Shown here: one piece after another, positions 44,415 through 52,973 of the stretch
How the letters are laid out: each line of letters starts with the position of its first letter
Numbering within the stretch: the first letter of the stretch is position 1
NCBI RefSeq assembly: GCF_009831765.1
Contig: NZ_WSSB01000012.1
Coordinates: 40,709 to 104,708, forward strand
Reading direction: 5' to 3'
From: Craterilacuibacter sinensis
GTDB lineage: Bacteria > Pseudomonadota > Gammaproteobacteria > Burkholderiales > Chromobacteriaceae
Length of the DNA: 64,000 nt
Program-made: the position numbers and the translations under genes
Notes under the pieces: model-generated
Seen by the model: only the letters and a program-made list of their open reading frames with translations
Told to the model about the DNA's origin: nothing
Databases searched by the model: none

Positions 44415-46607
44415 ATGAAACTGTGTCGGATATTACTCACTTCTATTTTCTTCGTGATTACCGCCCATCCTGCTCTGGCCAATTTGTCGACACCACCCCG
44501 TATTGGTGTCGTTCTGGGCGGCGGCGGAGCACGTGGTTTTGCCCACCTTGGTGCGCTACAGGAACTGGAAAAACTGAAAATCCCCATCAGTTGCATCGCG
44601 GGCACCAGTGCGGGCTCGCTGATTGGCGGTATCTATGCAAGTGGTGTGCCATTGTCGCAGCTTGCAGAGACCTTTGCCAGAACAGACTGGGATCTATTGA
44701 CATCGGGCAAGCCGCCCCGCGCCGATGTACCTTATATCCGCAAGCGTGAAGACACCCGCAACTATCTTGATCTGACGCTAGGCGTAGCCGATGGCAAGTT
44801 GCGCCTGCCGCGCGGCGCCATCAATTCTCAGTCCATAGATCTTTATATACGCTACCTGACCCGCGATGCGGCAGCTGGCAGCTTTGATGAGCTCCCCATC
44901 CCGTTTCGGGCATTAGCCACCGATCTGGAAACCGGGGACGCCGTGGTATTTGACAAAGGCGATCTGTCTACGGCGCTACGCGCCAGTATGGCGGTGCCCG
45001 GTGTGTTTGACGCAGTTAATGTCGATGGCCGTGTTCTGGTCGATGGGATGCTGGCGCGCAACCTGCCGGTGTCCGATATCAAGGGGCGTTGTGCCGATGT
45101 GGTGATTGCCATTGATGTGGGAGAGCCCCTGAAGAAAAGCAAGGATATCGAGAGCTGGCTGGATGTCTTGAGCCAAAGTATCAACTTGGGTGTCAATCGC
45201 AATGTGCGCGAGCAATTGGCCTTGCTTGGTCCGGATGATGTGTTGTTGCAGCCCAAGCTGGGGAGCACTTCTGCCACCGCGTTTTCCGACAGCATGGCTA
45301 TTGCGGAAACCGGGCGTCAGGCGGTGCGTGAGCATGCGGCATTATTGTCCCGTTTCTCTCGCTCGGATCAGGATTATCAGGCCTGGCGTGCCAGTTTAAA
45401 ACGTAAGGCGGCACCACATATCAACGAGGTACAGCTCAAGGAAACCAGTACGGTCAACCGGCAGGCCTTGCAGGAAAAGCTGGCCATTCCAGCGGGCGAG
45501 GTGCCACAGAAAGATTTTCTCGACCGGTTGCAATCGGTGTTTGCCGAGGGGGATTACGACAGCCTCTCTTATACCTTGCAGCATGTCGACGGGCGCAATG
45601 TCGCTGCGGTCATGCCGGTCGAGCGCAATAGTGGCCCCAATACGCTACGTTTTGGCCTGAGCCTGGAGGGGGCGAGCGATGGGGATGCCACGTTTGCCTT
45701 GCTGGCCAGCCAGCGCCGTGTATGGATGAATACGGCGGGCGGCACCTGGTTTAACGAGGCGCGCGTTGGCGAGAATCTGTATTTGGGCAGCGAGTTTTAT
45801 CAGCCCCTGACGGCTACATCGCCCTTTTTTGTTTCGGCGCGGGCTTTTGTGCGTGACGATATATATTCGCTGTATGACGGCTCGCATAAACGGCTGGCCG
45901 ATTTTAATCTGCGCGAGCGCCAGATAGGCCTGGCAGGCGGGCTTGCGCTGGGCAAGTATGGCGAGTGGCGACTGGGACTGTTTCGGGGCGACCTCGACTC
46001 AGCCGTCAAGGTTGGCGATCCAGCCTTGTTGTCCGACACCCGCTACCATATCGGCGGCATCGAGTCCTCGCTCACCATTGACCAGTTCGATAATCCACGC
46101 TGGCCGCGCAAGGGCTACGCCATGCAGCTGAAGGTGCAAAAAGCCATCGAGGCCTGGACGGACCCGGCCTTTGACCAACTCGTCACTTTCGACGGCAGTT
46201 TTGATTATGTCACCACCACCGCGCAGGACCTGACCTTGCGCCTGACCGGCAAGTTTAATGGAGGCACTGACGAGGGCCGCTATATTGCGCCCTTGGGCGG
46301 TTTCCTTAATTTGTCCGGCTACCAGAAGGATGAGTTGCTAGGCCAGCGCGCGGCCCTGGCTAGGGTGATGGGCTACTGGCGTGTGGCTTCCTTGCCCTCG
46401 GCGCTGGGTACCGGGGTATATCTGGGCGGCTCGCTTGAGGCTGGGCGGGTATGGGGCGGACTGTGGCAAGAGAAGCGCAGTAGCTGGCTGCCTGCAGGCT
46501 CGGTGTTTATCGGTGCCGACTCCCTGATTGGTCCTTTGTTTGTCGGTGCCGGTTATGGTGAAGGCGGGCGCTTGATTGGCTATTTCTATCTGGGGGCGGA
46601 TTATTGA
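44415..46607 (+). CDS. plpD: PlpD-type patatin phospholipase with C-terminal outer-membrane barrel (type Vd secretion)
   Basis: A 730-residue protein. Signal peptide (MKLCRILLTSIFFVITAHPALA), then a patatin domain: GGGGARGFAHLGAL oxyanion loop, nucleophile S65 in GTSAG and D210 in VLVDGMLARNLP complete the Ser-Asp dyad. A POTRA-like linker (about 330-400) leads to a C-terminal 16-stranded BamA/Omp85-type barrel with NPRWPRKGYAMQL and a YFYLGADY end. This is the architecture of Pseudomonas PlpD, a self-translocating phospholipase A1. It would expose a lipid-degrading enzyme at or beyond the surface. Monocistronic; divergent from the PilZ-like gene. Confidence 0.92.
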   Translation: MKLCRILLTSIFFVITAHPALANLSTPPRIGVVLGGGGARGFAHLGALQELEKLKIPISCIAGTSAGSLIGGIYASGVPLSQLAETFARTDWDLLTSGKPPRADVPYIRKREDTRNYLDLTLGVADGKLRLPRGAINSQSIDLYIRYLTRDAAAGSFDELPIPFRALATDLETGDAVVFDKGDLSTALRASMAVPGVFDAVNVDGRVLVDGMLARNLPVSDIKGRCADVVIAIDVGEPLKKSKDIESWLDVLSQSINLGVNRNVREQLALLGPDDVLLQPKLGSTSATAFSDSMAIAETGRQAVREHAALLSRFSRSDQDYQAWRASLKRKAAPHINEVQLKETSTVNRQALQEKLAIPAGEVPQKDFLDRLQSVFAEGDYDSLSYTLQHVDGRNVAAVMPVERNSGPNTLRFGLSLEGASDGDATFALLASQRRVWMNTAGGTWFNEARVGENLYLGSEFYQPLTATSPFFVSARAFVRDDIYSLYDGSHKRLADFNLRERQIGLAGGLALGKYGEWRLGLFRGDLDSAVKVGDPALLSDTRYHIGGIESSLTIDQFDNPRWPRKGYAMQLKVQKAIEAWTDPAFDQLVTFDGSFDYVTTTAQDLTLRLTGKFNGGTDEGRYIAPLGGFLNLSGYQKDELLGQRAALARVMGYWRVASLPSALGTGVYLGGSLEAGRVWGGLWQEKRSSWLPAGSVFIGADSLIGPLFVGAGYGEGGRLIGYFYLGADY

Positions 46608-46643
46608 TCGGGAGCATGCCCTGCTTAGCCTTGCCATCAGGTA

Positions 46644-46660
46644 ATGTTATACAGTAACAT
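46644..46660. promoter_or_regulatory. Zur-box-like palindrome in front of the zinc operon
   Basis: ATGTTATACAGTAACAT is an inverted repeat (ATGTTA/TAACAT) with a 5-base centre, very like Zur operators (core GTTATA-N-TATAAC). It lies 34 bases before the zur start, where bound Zur would block the promoter. Together with zur as first gene it points to autoregulation of the whole operon by zinc. Confidence 0.7.
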
Positions 46661-46694
46661 CCGCGATCTTGAAAATGGCCGGGGATGGCGTGCG

Positions 46695-47129
46695 ATGGAT
46701 ACGCAACATTATCTGCAAGCGGCAGAGCGGCTTTGTGCCGCCAATGGCGGCAAGCTGACCGAACTCAGGCGCCAGGTGCTAGAGCTGGTGCTGGGCTACC
46801 CCGGCGTGGTCAAGGCGTATCAGGTGCTGGCCGATTTACAGCGCGACCGCGGCGCGGCTGCGCCCCCTACCGTCTACCGCGCACTGGACTATCTGGCTCA
46901 GTACGGCATGTTGCATCGTGTTGATGCCTTGAACGGTTATATTGTCTGCCACCATTTCGAGTGCAGCCATCAAGCCCTGATTCTGGCCTGCGAACAGTGT
47001 GGCGGGGTCGAAGAACTCGATGCCGACGCGACTTTTCAGTCTCTTTCCCAAACAACGGCCCGTGCCGGTTTTGTGCCGCGTGCGCAAAGTCTGGTACTGA
47101 CCGGCAGTTGCAAACATTGCCAGCCATGA
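46695..47129 (+). CDS. zur: Zinc uptake regulator Zur (Fur family)
   Basis: A 144-residue Fur-family repressor. The winged helix (KLTELRRQVLELVLGYPGVVKAYQVLADL, then TVYRALDYLAQYGMLHRV) precedes the dimerisation domain with structural-zinc cysteines in LACEQCGG and SCKHCQP and a histidine-rich loop YIVCHHFECSH. The start MDTQHYLQAAERLC at 46695 is preferred; the longer frame from 46644 would start inside the palindrome. Zur with zinc shuts off znu genes. It is first in a six-gene operon and overlaps the next gene by ATGA. Confidence 0.93.
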   Translation: MDTQHYLQAAERLCAANGGKLTELRRQVLELVLGYPGVVKAYQVLADLQRDRGAAAPPTVYRALDYLAQYGMLHRVDALNGYIVCHHFECSHQALILACEQCGGVEELDADATFQSLSQTTARAGFVPRAQSLVLTGSCKHCQP

Positions 47130-48049
47130 AAAAAACCATAGTCAATCTGCTCAGCGGCTTTCTCGGCGTCGGCAAGACGACCGTATTGCGACACCTGATC
47201 GCACACAAGCCGGCACACGAGCGCTGGGCCATTATCGTCAACGAATTCGGCGAAATCGGTATCGATGGCGCCGTGCTCTCCGATGGCGAGGTGCCGGTGG
47301 CCGAAATTGCCGGCGGTTGCCTGTGTTGTGTGGCGGGGCCGCAAATGACCGTGACCGTTGCCACTTTGCTGCGTCGCGAACGCCCTGACCGGCTGATTAT
47401 CGAAGCCAGCGGCCTTGCCCACGCCGCCAGCGTGATCGACGAATTGCGCGCCAAGCCCTTGGGCGATGCGCTGGAAATCGGCGCGGTGCTGACCCTGGTG
47501 GATCCGCGCCAGTTTGTGAACCCCGATTACGCCTTGCAGCCGCTCTATCGCGATCAGGTTGCCATTGCCGATGTGTTGCTGGCGACCAAGCTGGATTTGT
47601 GCGACAGCGCGACGCTGGGCACATTCCGCGATAAGGCTGCGGCATTGTTCCCGGCCAAAATGCTGGTAGCTGAGGTTGCACAAGGTGCGGCAGATCCGGC
47701 CTGGCTGAGCCTGATGCCCGCGGCCAAGCCGCGCTATCGCCCGGCGCTGGCCAAAGGGACCGATGGTGGTTGGCAGTCTCAGGGCTGGACCTTCCCACCT
47801 GAGCGAGACTTTGACGGCGAGCGTCTGACCCGCCTGTTCGATGATCTGCCTCGCCTCGTGCCCGGCCTTGTGCGGGCCAAAGGGGTATTTCGCGTTCTGG
47901 GCAGCTGGGTGTGGCTGAACTGGAGCGAAGGGCAGTGGGGGGCGGCACAGGTTGCCTGGCGGCGTGACAGCCGCTTTGAAGTGATCGCGCCTGGAATAGA
48001 TGCAGCAGCACTCGAGTCGGCGCTCAATGCCTGTCTGGAGTCAGTCTGA
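47126..48049 (+). CDS. COG0523 (CobW/ZigA-type) GTPase, zinc-associated
   Basis: A 307-residue G3E GTPase. Walker A is GFLGVGKTTV; the COG0523 metal-binding CxCC is C65-L-C67-C68 in GGCLCC; Walker B and guanine specificity follow (IIEASGLAHAASV, ATKLDL). The C-terminal domain (GVFRVLGSWVWLNWSEGQWG) is the CobW-C type. Zur-regulated members act as zinc metallochaperones that hand zinc to apo-enzymes under starvation. The gene overlaps zur by 4 bases and the following small gene by one base, so its role in zinc supply is well supported by context, though it has not the long His tract of some relatives. Confidence 0.9.
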   Translation: MKKTIVNLLSGFLGVGKTTVLRHLIAHKPAHERWAIIVNEFGEIGIDGAVLSDGEVPVAEIAGGCLCCVAGPQMTVTVATLLRRERPDRLIIEASGLAHAASVIDELRAKPLGDALEIGAVLTLVDPRQFVNPDYALQPLYRDQVAIADVLLATKLDLCDSATLGTFRDKAAALFPAKMLVAEVAQGAADPAWLSLMPAAKPRYRPALAKGTDGGWQSQGWTFPPERDFDGERLTRLFDDLPRLVPGLVRAKGVFRVLGSWVWLNWSEGQWGAAQVAWRRDSRFEVIAPGIDAAALESALNACLESV

Positions 48050-48192
48050 TGCATGCGCATTCGCACGAAAAACCGCGCCGCCTGCGCCTTAGCCTGATCA
48101 CGATGTCGGCACTGGACCGTTTGCTGGGTGTGGCCGTCTTGCTGATTATCCTGTGGGGCTTGGTGGCCTGGGCGCTGGGGACGAATTCATGA
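48049..48192 (+). CDS. Small His-rich membrane peptide in the zinc operon (47 residues)
   Basis: ATG at 48049 overlaps the COG0523 gene stop by one base (TGATG), and its own stop overlaps the znuC ATG (ATGA). The product begins MHAHSHEKPRRLRLSL and continues with one hydrophobic helix (about residues 24-43, LLGVAVLLIILWGLVAWAL). Three histidines in the first six residues form a plausible metal site; the following basic stretch predicts an N-in topology. No named family matches that I recognise. The tight overlaps on both sides and the zinc theme make it very likely a real gene. It could be an accessory part of the Znu permease or a metal-sensing peptide. Confidence 0.75.
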   Translation: MHAHSHEKPRRLRLSLITMSALDRLLGVAVLLIILWGLVAWALGTNS

Positions 48193-48932
48193 AAATAGCC
48201 CTCAAAAACCTGACGGTTTCCTATCAGCGCCACCCTGCAGTACATCACGCATCGGGCGAGTTTGCCCTGGGTGACGCGACGGCGATTTTTGGGCCGAATG
48301 GCGCGGGTAAAAGCACGCTGCTTAAGGCGATGATGGGTGCGCTCAAGCCGGATGCGGGGTCGGTTGAGCTATCGGGTCTGGCGGTGCGGGACATCGCCTA
48401 TTTGCCACAGCAGTCGGAAATAGACCGCTCCTTGCCGGTGTCTGTGACCGATCTGGTCGCGACTGGTTTATGGCACGAGTCTGGTGCTTTTGGCCGCATG
48501 GGGCGGACTGGTTTGGCGCGTGTGGCCCATGCGCTCGAGCAGGTGGGACTCACCGGTTTTGCCGCTCGCCCCATCAGTGCCTTGTCCAGCGGGCAATTCC
48601 AGCGCGTCCTGTTTGCGCGCATCCTGGTGCAGGACGCGCGCCTGATTCTGCTGGACGAGCCTTTTAACGCGGTGGATGCCAAGACGACCTTTGATTTGCT
48701 GGAGCTGGTGCGGCAATGGAAAGAGGAGGGCAGAACGGTGATTGCCGTGCTGCACGACTATGAGCAGGTGCGCGCCTATTTCCCGTATACCTTGCTGATG
48801 GGGCGTGAAGTCATCGCCTGGGGTACGACCGAAACGGTGTTGACCGATGCCAATTTGCGCCGTGCAGTCGACCGCACCGCCAGCTGGCACGACAAGGCGC
48901 CGGTGTGTCACACCGATGAGGAGGCCGCATGA
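48189..48932 (+). CDS. znuC: Zinc ABC transporter, ATP-binding protein ZnuC
   Basis: A 247-residue ABC ATPase of the metal (Mn/Zn) importer group. Walker A GPNGAGKSTL, signature LSSGQFQRVLFARIL (LSSGQ replaces LSGGQ), Walker B LILLDEPFNAVDAKT and the H-loop VLHD are in order. It couples ATP hydrolysis to transport by ZnuB. ATG at 48189 overlaps the small peptide gene by 4 bases; its end overlaps znuB by 4 bases. Confidence 0.94.
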   Translation: MKIALKNLTVSYQRHPAVHHASGEFALGDATAIFGPNGAGKSTLLKAMMGALKPDAGSVELSGLAVRDIAYLPQQSEIDRSLPVSVTDLVATGLWHESGAFGRMGRTGLARVAHALEQVGLTGFAARPISALSSGQFQRVLFARILVQDARLILLDEPFNAVDAKTTFDLLELVRQWKEEGRTVIAVLHDYEQVRAYFPYTLLMGREVIAWGTTETVLTDANLRRAVDRTASWHDKAPVCHTDEEAA

Positions 48933-49810
48933 TCTGGCAGACTATTTATGATTTTGCTTTTGCGCCCTTTATCGAGTTCAGCTTTATGCGCCGCGCGCTG
49001 GTGGCCTGTATCGCGCTGGCGCTGGGCTCGGCGCCTATCGGACTATTGCTGGTCATGCGGCGCATGAGCCTGATGGGCGATGCCATGAGTCATGCCGTGC
49101 TGCCAGGGGCGGCCATCGGCTTTATGCTGGCTGGCCTGTCCTTGCCGGCGATGAGTCTGGGCGGCTTTGTGGCGGGTGTGCTGGTTGCCATATTGGCGGG
49201 GCTGGCGACGCGCTACACCTCGGTCAAGGAAGACGCGAGCTTTGCCGCGTTTTACCTCTTGTCACTTGCTGCCGGTGTGTTGCTGGTTTCCGTGAGTGGC
49301 AGCAATGTCGATCTGATGCATATCCTGTTCGGCTCGGTTCTTGCGGTAGATGATATGGCCTTGCTGCTGGTTGCTGGCGTGGCCTCCGTAACCTTGACCA
49401 TGCTGGCGATTATCTGGCGTCCGCTGTTGCTGGAGTGTCTGGATCCGGTTTTTTTGTCGGCTGTGCGAGGTGGCGGGCAATGGTGGCACCAGTTATTTTT
49501 GCTGCTGGTCGTACTGAATCTGGTTGCCGGTTTTCAGGCGCTGGGAACCTTGATGGCGGTGGGGCTGATGATGCTGCCGGCGATTACTGCGCGCTTGTGG
49601 GCGCAAAGTGTTGGCGGCATGCTGCTCTGGTCGGTGAGCGTGGCCATGCTTTCCGGTTTTGGCGGGCTGTTGCTGTCTTATCATGTGGAGCTGCCGTCCG
49701 GTCCTTCCATCATCCTGCTGGCCGGCTTGTTTTATCTGGTTTCCTTGTTGTTCGGGTCACAAGGCGGCGCGCTGCCGCGCTACATCCGTGCCCGGCATTT
49801 TGAAGAGTAA
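48929..49810 (+). CDS. znuB: Zinc ABC transporter permease ZnuB
   Basis: A 293-residue inner-membrane protein of the ABC-3 family, about 8-9 helices. Conserved family element MRRMSLMGDAMSHAVLPGAAIGF is near the N-terminus and QALGTLMAVGLMMLPAITARLW near the C-terminus. It forms the channel that accepts zinc from ZnuA. Start codon overlaps znuC; znuA follows after 3 bases. Confidence 0.94.
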   Translation: MIWQTIYDFAFAPFIEFSFMRRALVACIALALGSAPIGLLLVMRRMSLMGDAMSHAVLPGAAIGFMLAGLSLPAMSLGGFVAGVLVAILAGLATRYTSVKEDASFAAFYLLSLAAGVLLVSVSGSNVDLMHILFGSVLAVDDMALLLVAGVASVTLTMLAIIWRPLLLECLDPVFLSAVRGGGQWWHQLFLLLVVLNLVAGFQALGTLMAVGLMMLPAITARLWAQSVGGMLLWSVSVAMLSGFGGLLLSYHVELPSGPSIILLAGLFYLVSLLFGSQGGALPRYIRARHFEE

Positions 49811-49813
49811 AAT

Positions 49814-50695
49814 ATGAAAAAAGTAGCCATGTTGCTGCTGATGGCAGCTTTCCCGCTTTCTGCCTGGGCCAAAATGCCTGTTGTCACCAGTTTTAGCATT
49901 ATTGCCGACATGACCCGTGAAATCGGTGGCGACCGGATTGAGGTCGTGTCGCTGGTTGGACCTGATCAGGATGCGCATGTATTTCAACCTAAGCCGGCCG
50001 ACGTCAAGCGCGTGGGTGAGGCTAAGGTTTTTGTGGTCAATGGTTTGGGTTACGAAGGCTGGATGGGGCGCCTGACACGCGCTGCCAATTTTAAGGGGGT
50101 CGTCGTTTCGGCGGCGTCTGGTGTTTCAGCGCTTAAAGTGGCGAGTGATGATCACGATCATGGTCATGGTGCTATTGATCCTCATGCCTGGCATGATCCG
50201 GTACGGGTGCAAAACTACATCCATAATATCGAGGCGGGTTTGACGAAGGCCGATCCTGCAGGTCGCGATATCTATCGCCAGCGTGCGGCGGCTTACTCGG
50301 CCAAGGTCAAGGCGATGGATGCATGGGCTGTTCAGCAGTTTTCCACCATACCGCTAGCACAGCGCAAGGTATTGAGTTCGCACAATGCTTTTGCCTATCT
50401 GGGGGCGCGTTACCAGATCAGCTTTCTGGCACCTCAAGGGGTCAGTACCGATGCCGAGGCTTCGGCCAAATCGGTGGCCCGGTTGGTGCGCCAGGTGAGA
50501 CAGGACAAGATACGTGCAGTATTTGCCGAAAATATGGCCAGCCAGCGCCTGATGGATCAGCTCTCGCGTGAAGCTGGCGTCAAGGTCGGTGGCAAGCTGT
50601 ATTCGGATGCCTTGTCTCCCTCGGGCGGCCCGGCGGACAGCTATCTTGCGCTGTTCCGCCATAATGTTTCGGCTATTGTTTCTGCGCTTAAATAA
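49814..50695 (+). CDS. znuA: Zinc ABC transporter substrate-binding protein ZnuA
   Basis: A 293-residue periplasmic protein (cluster A-I). Signal peptide MKKVAMLLLMAAFPLSAWA is cleaved after about residue 19. Metal ligands are expected from H55 (DQDAHVFQPKP), H124 (DPHAWHDP), a third His (SSHNAFAYLGARY) and an acidic residue near the end (GGPADSY). The zinc-type flexible loop is short but clear: DDHDHGHG at about 112-119. It delivers zinc to ZnuB. Unlike most znu loci, znuA is last in the operon and not divergent. Its final 8 bases overlap the convergent TauE/SafE-like gene. Confidence 0.94.
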   Translation: MKKVAMLLLMAAFPLSAWAKMPVVTSFSIIADMTREIGGDRIEVVSLVGPDQDAHVFQPKPADVKRVGEAKVFVVNGLGYEGWMGRLTRAANFKGVVVSAASGVSALKVASDDHDHGHGAIDPHAWHDPVRVQNYIHNIEAGLTKADPAGRDIYRQRAAAYSAKVKAMDAWAVQQFSTIPLAQRKVLSSHNAFAYLGARYQISFLAPQGVSTDAEASAKSVARLVRQVRQDKIRAVFAENMASQRLMDQLSREAGVKVGGKLYSDALSPSGGPADSYLALFRHNVSAIVSALK

Positions 50696-51356
50696 GCGCC
50701 AGGCGTAACAAGGGGATGATGCCGGTCAGCGTAACCAGCAGACCGGCTCCCCGCCGGACATAGCGTTGCTGCAGTAGCTGTTTAAGCCGCGTGGCAAACA
50801 CCCCCATCAGCAGCAAATTAGGCAAAGTGCCCAGTGCAAAGGCCAGCATCAGCAGGGCGCCATGGCTGGCGCTTGCGCTAGCCAGTGCCGACAGGCTGGC
50901 GCTATACACCAGGCCGCAAGGTAGCCAGCCCCAGAGCGCGCCGATAGCCAGTGCTTGTGGCAGCGTCCTGATCGGCAACAGCCGCCGTGACAGCGGTTGC
51001 AGGCGACGCCATAGCGGGCGACCAATCGCCTCTATGCGGCTCAATAAACCGGACAGGCCCGCCAGATATAAGCCCATCAGGATCAGGATCAGATTGGCCG
51101 CAATATAAAGTAGCAGTTGCACCTTTGCCAGATGTCCGCCGGACAAGGCAAAACCGCTGATGCCACCGGCTAATGTACCGATCAGGACATAGCTGGCGAT
51201 GCGGCCGGTGTTGTAGCCGGCGAGAAGCAGCCAGTTGGCTTGATGCTTGGCGTGTTGTGGTGACAGCGCAGTCACAATGCCGCCGCACATGCCCAGGCAA
51301 TGCCCCCCGCCGAGCAAACCTGCAACAAAAAGAGAAAACAGACTGGTTTCCAGCAT
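50688..51356 (-). CDS. Sulfite exporter TauE/SafE-like (cytochrome biogenesis type) membrane protein
   Basis: A 222-residue inner-membrane protein with about six helices. The N-terminal motif is GGGHCLGMCGGIV with C20 and C24 in the first helix, the HCxGMCGG signature of the DsbD/CcdA-related 'heavy-metal transport' group often found with cbb3 oxidase or copper genes. The later LWGWLPCGLVYSA carries the third conserved cysteine in LPCGLVY. It probably moves metal ions or reducing equivalents; the name TauE/SafE is by family only. Its stop lies within the last codons of znuA (convergent overlap of 8 bases). Confidence 0.82.
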   Translation of the reverse strand: MLETSLFSLFVAGLLGGGHCLGMCGGIVTALSPQHAKHQANWLLLAGYNTGRIASYVLIGTLAGGISGFALSGGHLAKVQLLLYIAANLILILMGLYLAGLSGLLSRIEAIGRPLWRRLQPLSRRLLPIRTLPQALAIGALWGWLPCGLVYSASLSALASASASHGALLMLAFALGTLPNLLLMGVFATRLKQLLQQRYVRRGAGLLVTLTGIIPLLRLALI

Positions 51357-51609
51357 GGTGGCCTGTAAAAAATTCAGATTTTAACAGGCTCTGCTTAGAT
51401 ATACGGCTGATGCTTGTCTATAAAGCATGAGTTATCTATCTGTGTCATGCCAGTGTCGAATTGTACGCACTGGTGAGAAAGCCTGAGAACAGGCCGCCAG
51501 GTTGCTATCGATCTGGCTTTAAAGAACTCAAGGATTGTATTTTAAGTAGCTAAAGTCAGGCCTTGCGCCTATAGCAGATTTTATGCAGAACAAGATTAAA
51601 GGAGTGGAA

Positions 51610-52392
51610 ATGAAATTCATCGTAGTAGAAAAACTGGGGCAGTCTGCCATTGTCACCATTGACAATGCCCCTGCCAATACACTTGGGCTGGATGTCCTCG
51701 CTGAGCTGGAGTCTACGGTAAAAAGCTTGTCGAATGATGAAAACATCCGCGCATTAGTGGTAACAGGTGCGGGGGATCGGTTTTTTTGCTCTGGAGCCGA
51801 TCTCAATATGTTTACCTCGGGTGACAAAGAGAAGGCCGCGCAAGTCATTGATGCCTTTGATCGCTCATTTGCAGCTATCCGCAACTTTGACGGGGTGACC
51901 GTCGCGGCCATTAATGGCTATGCACTGGGCGGTGGGCTGGAGCTTGCATTGTGCTGTGATTATATGGTTGCAGAGCAAGGTGCGCTGATGGGGCTGCCCG
52001 AGGCGCGGGTTGGTCTGATTCCGTGCGCCGGCGGCACCAAAATGCTGGCGGACAAAGTCGGCAAAGCCTGGGCTAAGCGCATTGTCTTGGGGGGCGAGAC
52101 CGTGGATGCCCGCAAAGGTTTTGACATCGGCCTGCTGGAAGAGATTGTTGACCCCGGTTTTGCAAAAATTGTCGCGGTTAGCCTGGCTGAAAAAGTCGGA
52201 GGGCAAGGTACGTCCGCCGTGGCGGCGGCACGACAGCTGATTGACAACTCCAGTGACGTGACGCTGACGAGCCAGCTGGAGGCGGAACGATCGGCATTTC
52301 TTCAGCTGATCGGCAGTGCGGAACAATTGGAGGGCGTGCAGGCTTTTATTGAAAAGCGCAAGCCGATCTGGTGCACCGAAGATGAGGACTAA
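51610..52392 (+). CDS. Enoyl-CoA hydratase/isomerase family protein
   Basis: A 260-residue crotonase. Oxyanion-hole loops are FFCSGADLNMF and NGYALGGGLELAL; both catalytic glutamates are present (GGGLELALCCDY and LPEARVGLIPCAGGTKML). It hydrates trans-2-enoyl-CoA to 3-hydroxyacyl-CoA in the cytoplasm. It closely resembles the product at 63121-63900 in the PEARVGLIPCAGGT region, so the two are likely paralogues. The ATG at 51610 has AGGAG 6 bases upstream. It is monocistronic; its end overlaps the convergent membrane protein gene by 4 bases. Confidence 0.9.
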   Translation: MKFIVVEKLGQSAIVTIDNAPANTLGLDVLAELESTVKSLSNDENIRALVVTGAGDRFFCSGADLNMFTSGDKEKAAQVIDAFDRSFAAIRNFDGVTVAAINGYALGGGLELALCCDYMVAEQGALMGLPEARVGLIPCAGGTKMLADKVGKAWAKRIVLGGETVDARKGFDIGLLEEIVDPGFAKIVAVSLAEKVGGQGTSAVAAARQLIDNSSDVTLTSQLEAERSAFLQLIGSAEQLEGVQAFIEKRKPIWCTEDED

Positions 52393-52973
52393 GGTTGCCC
52401 AAGCATATAGCTAAGTGGTGCCAGCAGTTGGCGCGCCAGATTGAGCAGGATAGGGCTGGTGATGGCAAGTAGCACAAAAATAGACCAATGGGTCTGTCCG
52501 TTATGCTTGGCCTCTGCCAGAAGTACGCGGTAAGCCGCATAGATCAGCAGCACCATCAGGCTGGGTAGCAATAAATAGGCGGTCAGGATCTCTGGTGCTT
52601 TTAATGATGCCAAAAGTATGCCGCTATGTACGGCCAAGTGGGCGTTGTAATAAGCACCAAGTTTGCGGCTTTTTTCCGGGTAGTACAGACCTTTGCTCGT
52701 CCAGCGTGCACTGCTAAGTGACCATAAGGCAGAGGCAATGCCTGTCACTGCGTAGAAATACGCTAGCGGCAGGTAAAGCGCCCAGAGCTTGAGTGAGGGG
52801 AGCGTCAGTTTGGTCAGAATGGCGGCAATAAAGTAGGCGGCAAAGAGCGCCGCCATGCCGGTGGCGCTGCGGCTACGACAAATCAGCCAAAGGCCATGTA
52901 GCAGATAAAGCAGTAGCATCAACGCAAGGCCGATGTTTGCCGCTGTCACTGGCATGTGCTCATGCTGTGCCAT
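52389..52973 (-). CDS. Integral membrane protein of unknown function
   Basis: A 194-residue protein with about five to six hydrophobic segments (e.g. GLALMLLLYLLHGLWLI, LYLPLAYFYAVTGIASALW, YLLLPSLMVLLIYAAY). It has no domain I can name; the N-terminus MAQHEHMPVTAANIGL is short and cytosolic or periplasmic. It overlaps the DUF484 gene by 28 bases, so it belongs to the dapF-DUF484 operon as its third member and is translationally coupled. Confidence 0.65.
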   Translation of the reverse strand: MAQHEHMPVTAANIGLALMLLLYLLHGLWLICRSRSATGMAALFAAYFIAAILTKLTLPSLKLWALYLPLAYFYAVTGIASALWSLSSARWTSKGLYYPEKSRKLGAYYNAHLAVHSGILLASLKAPEILTAYLLLPSLMVLLIYAAYRVLLAEAKHNGQTHWSIFVLLAITSPILLNLARQLLAPLSYMLGQP

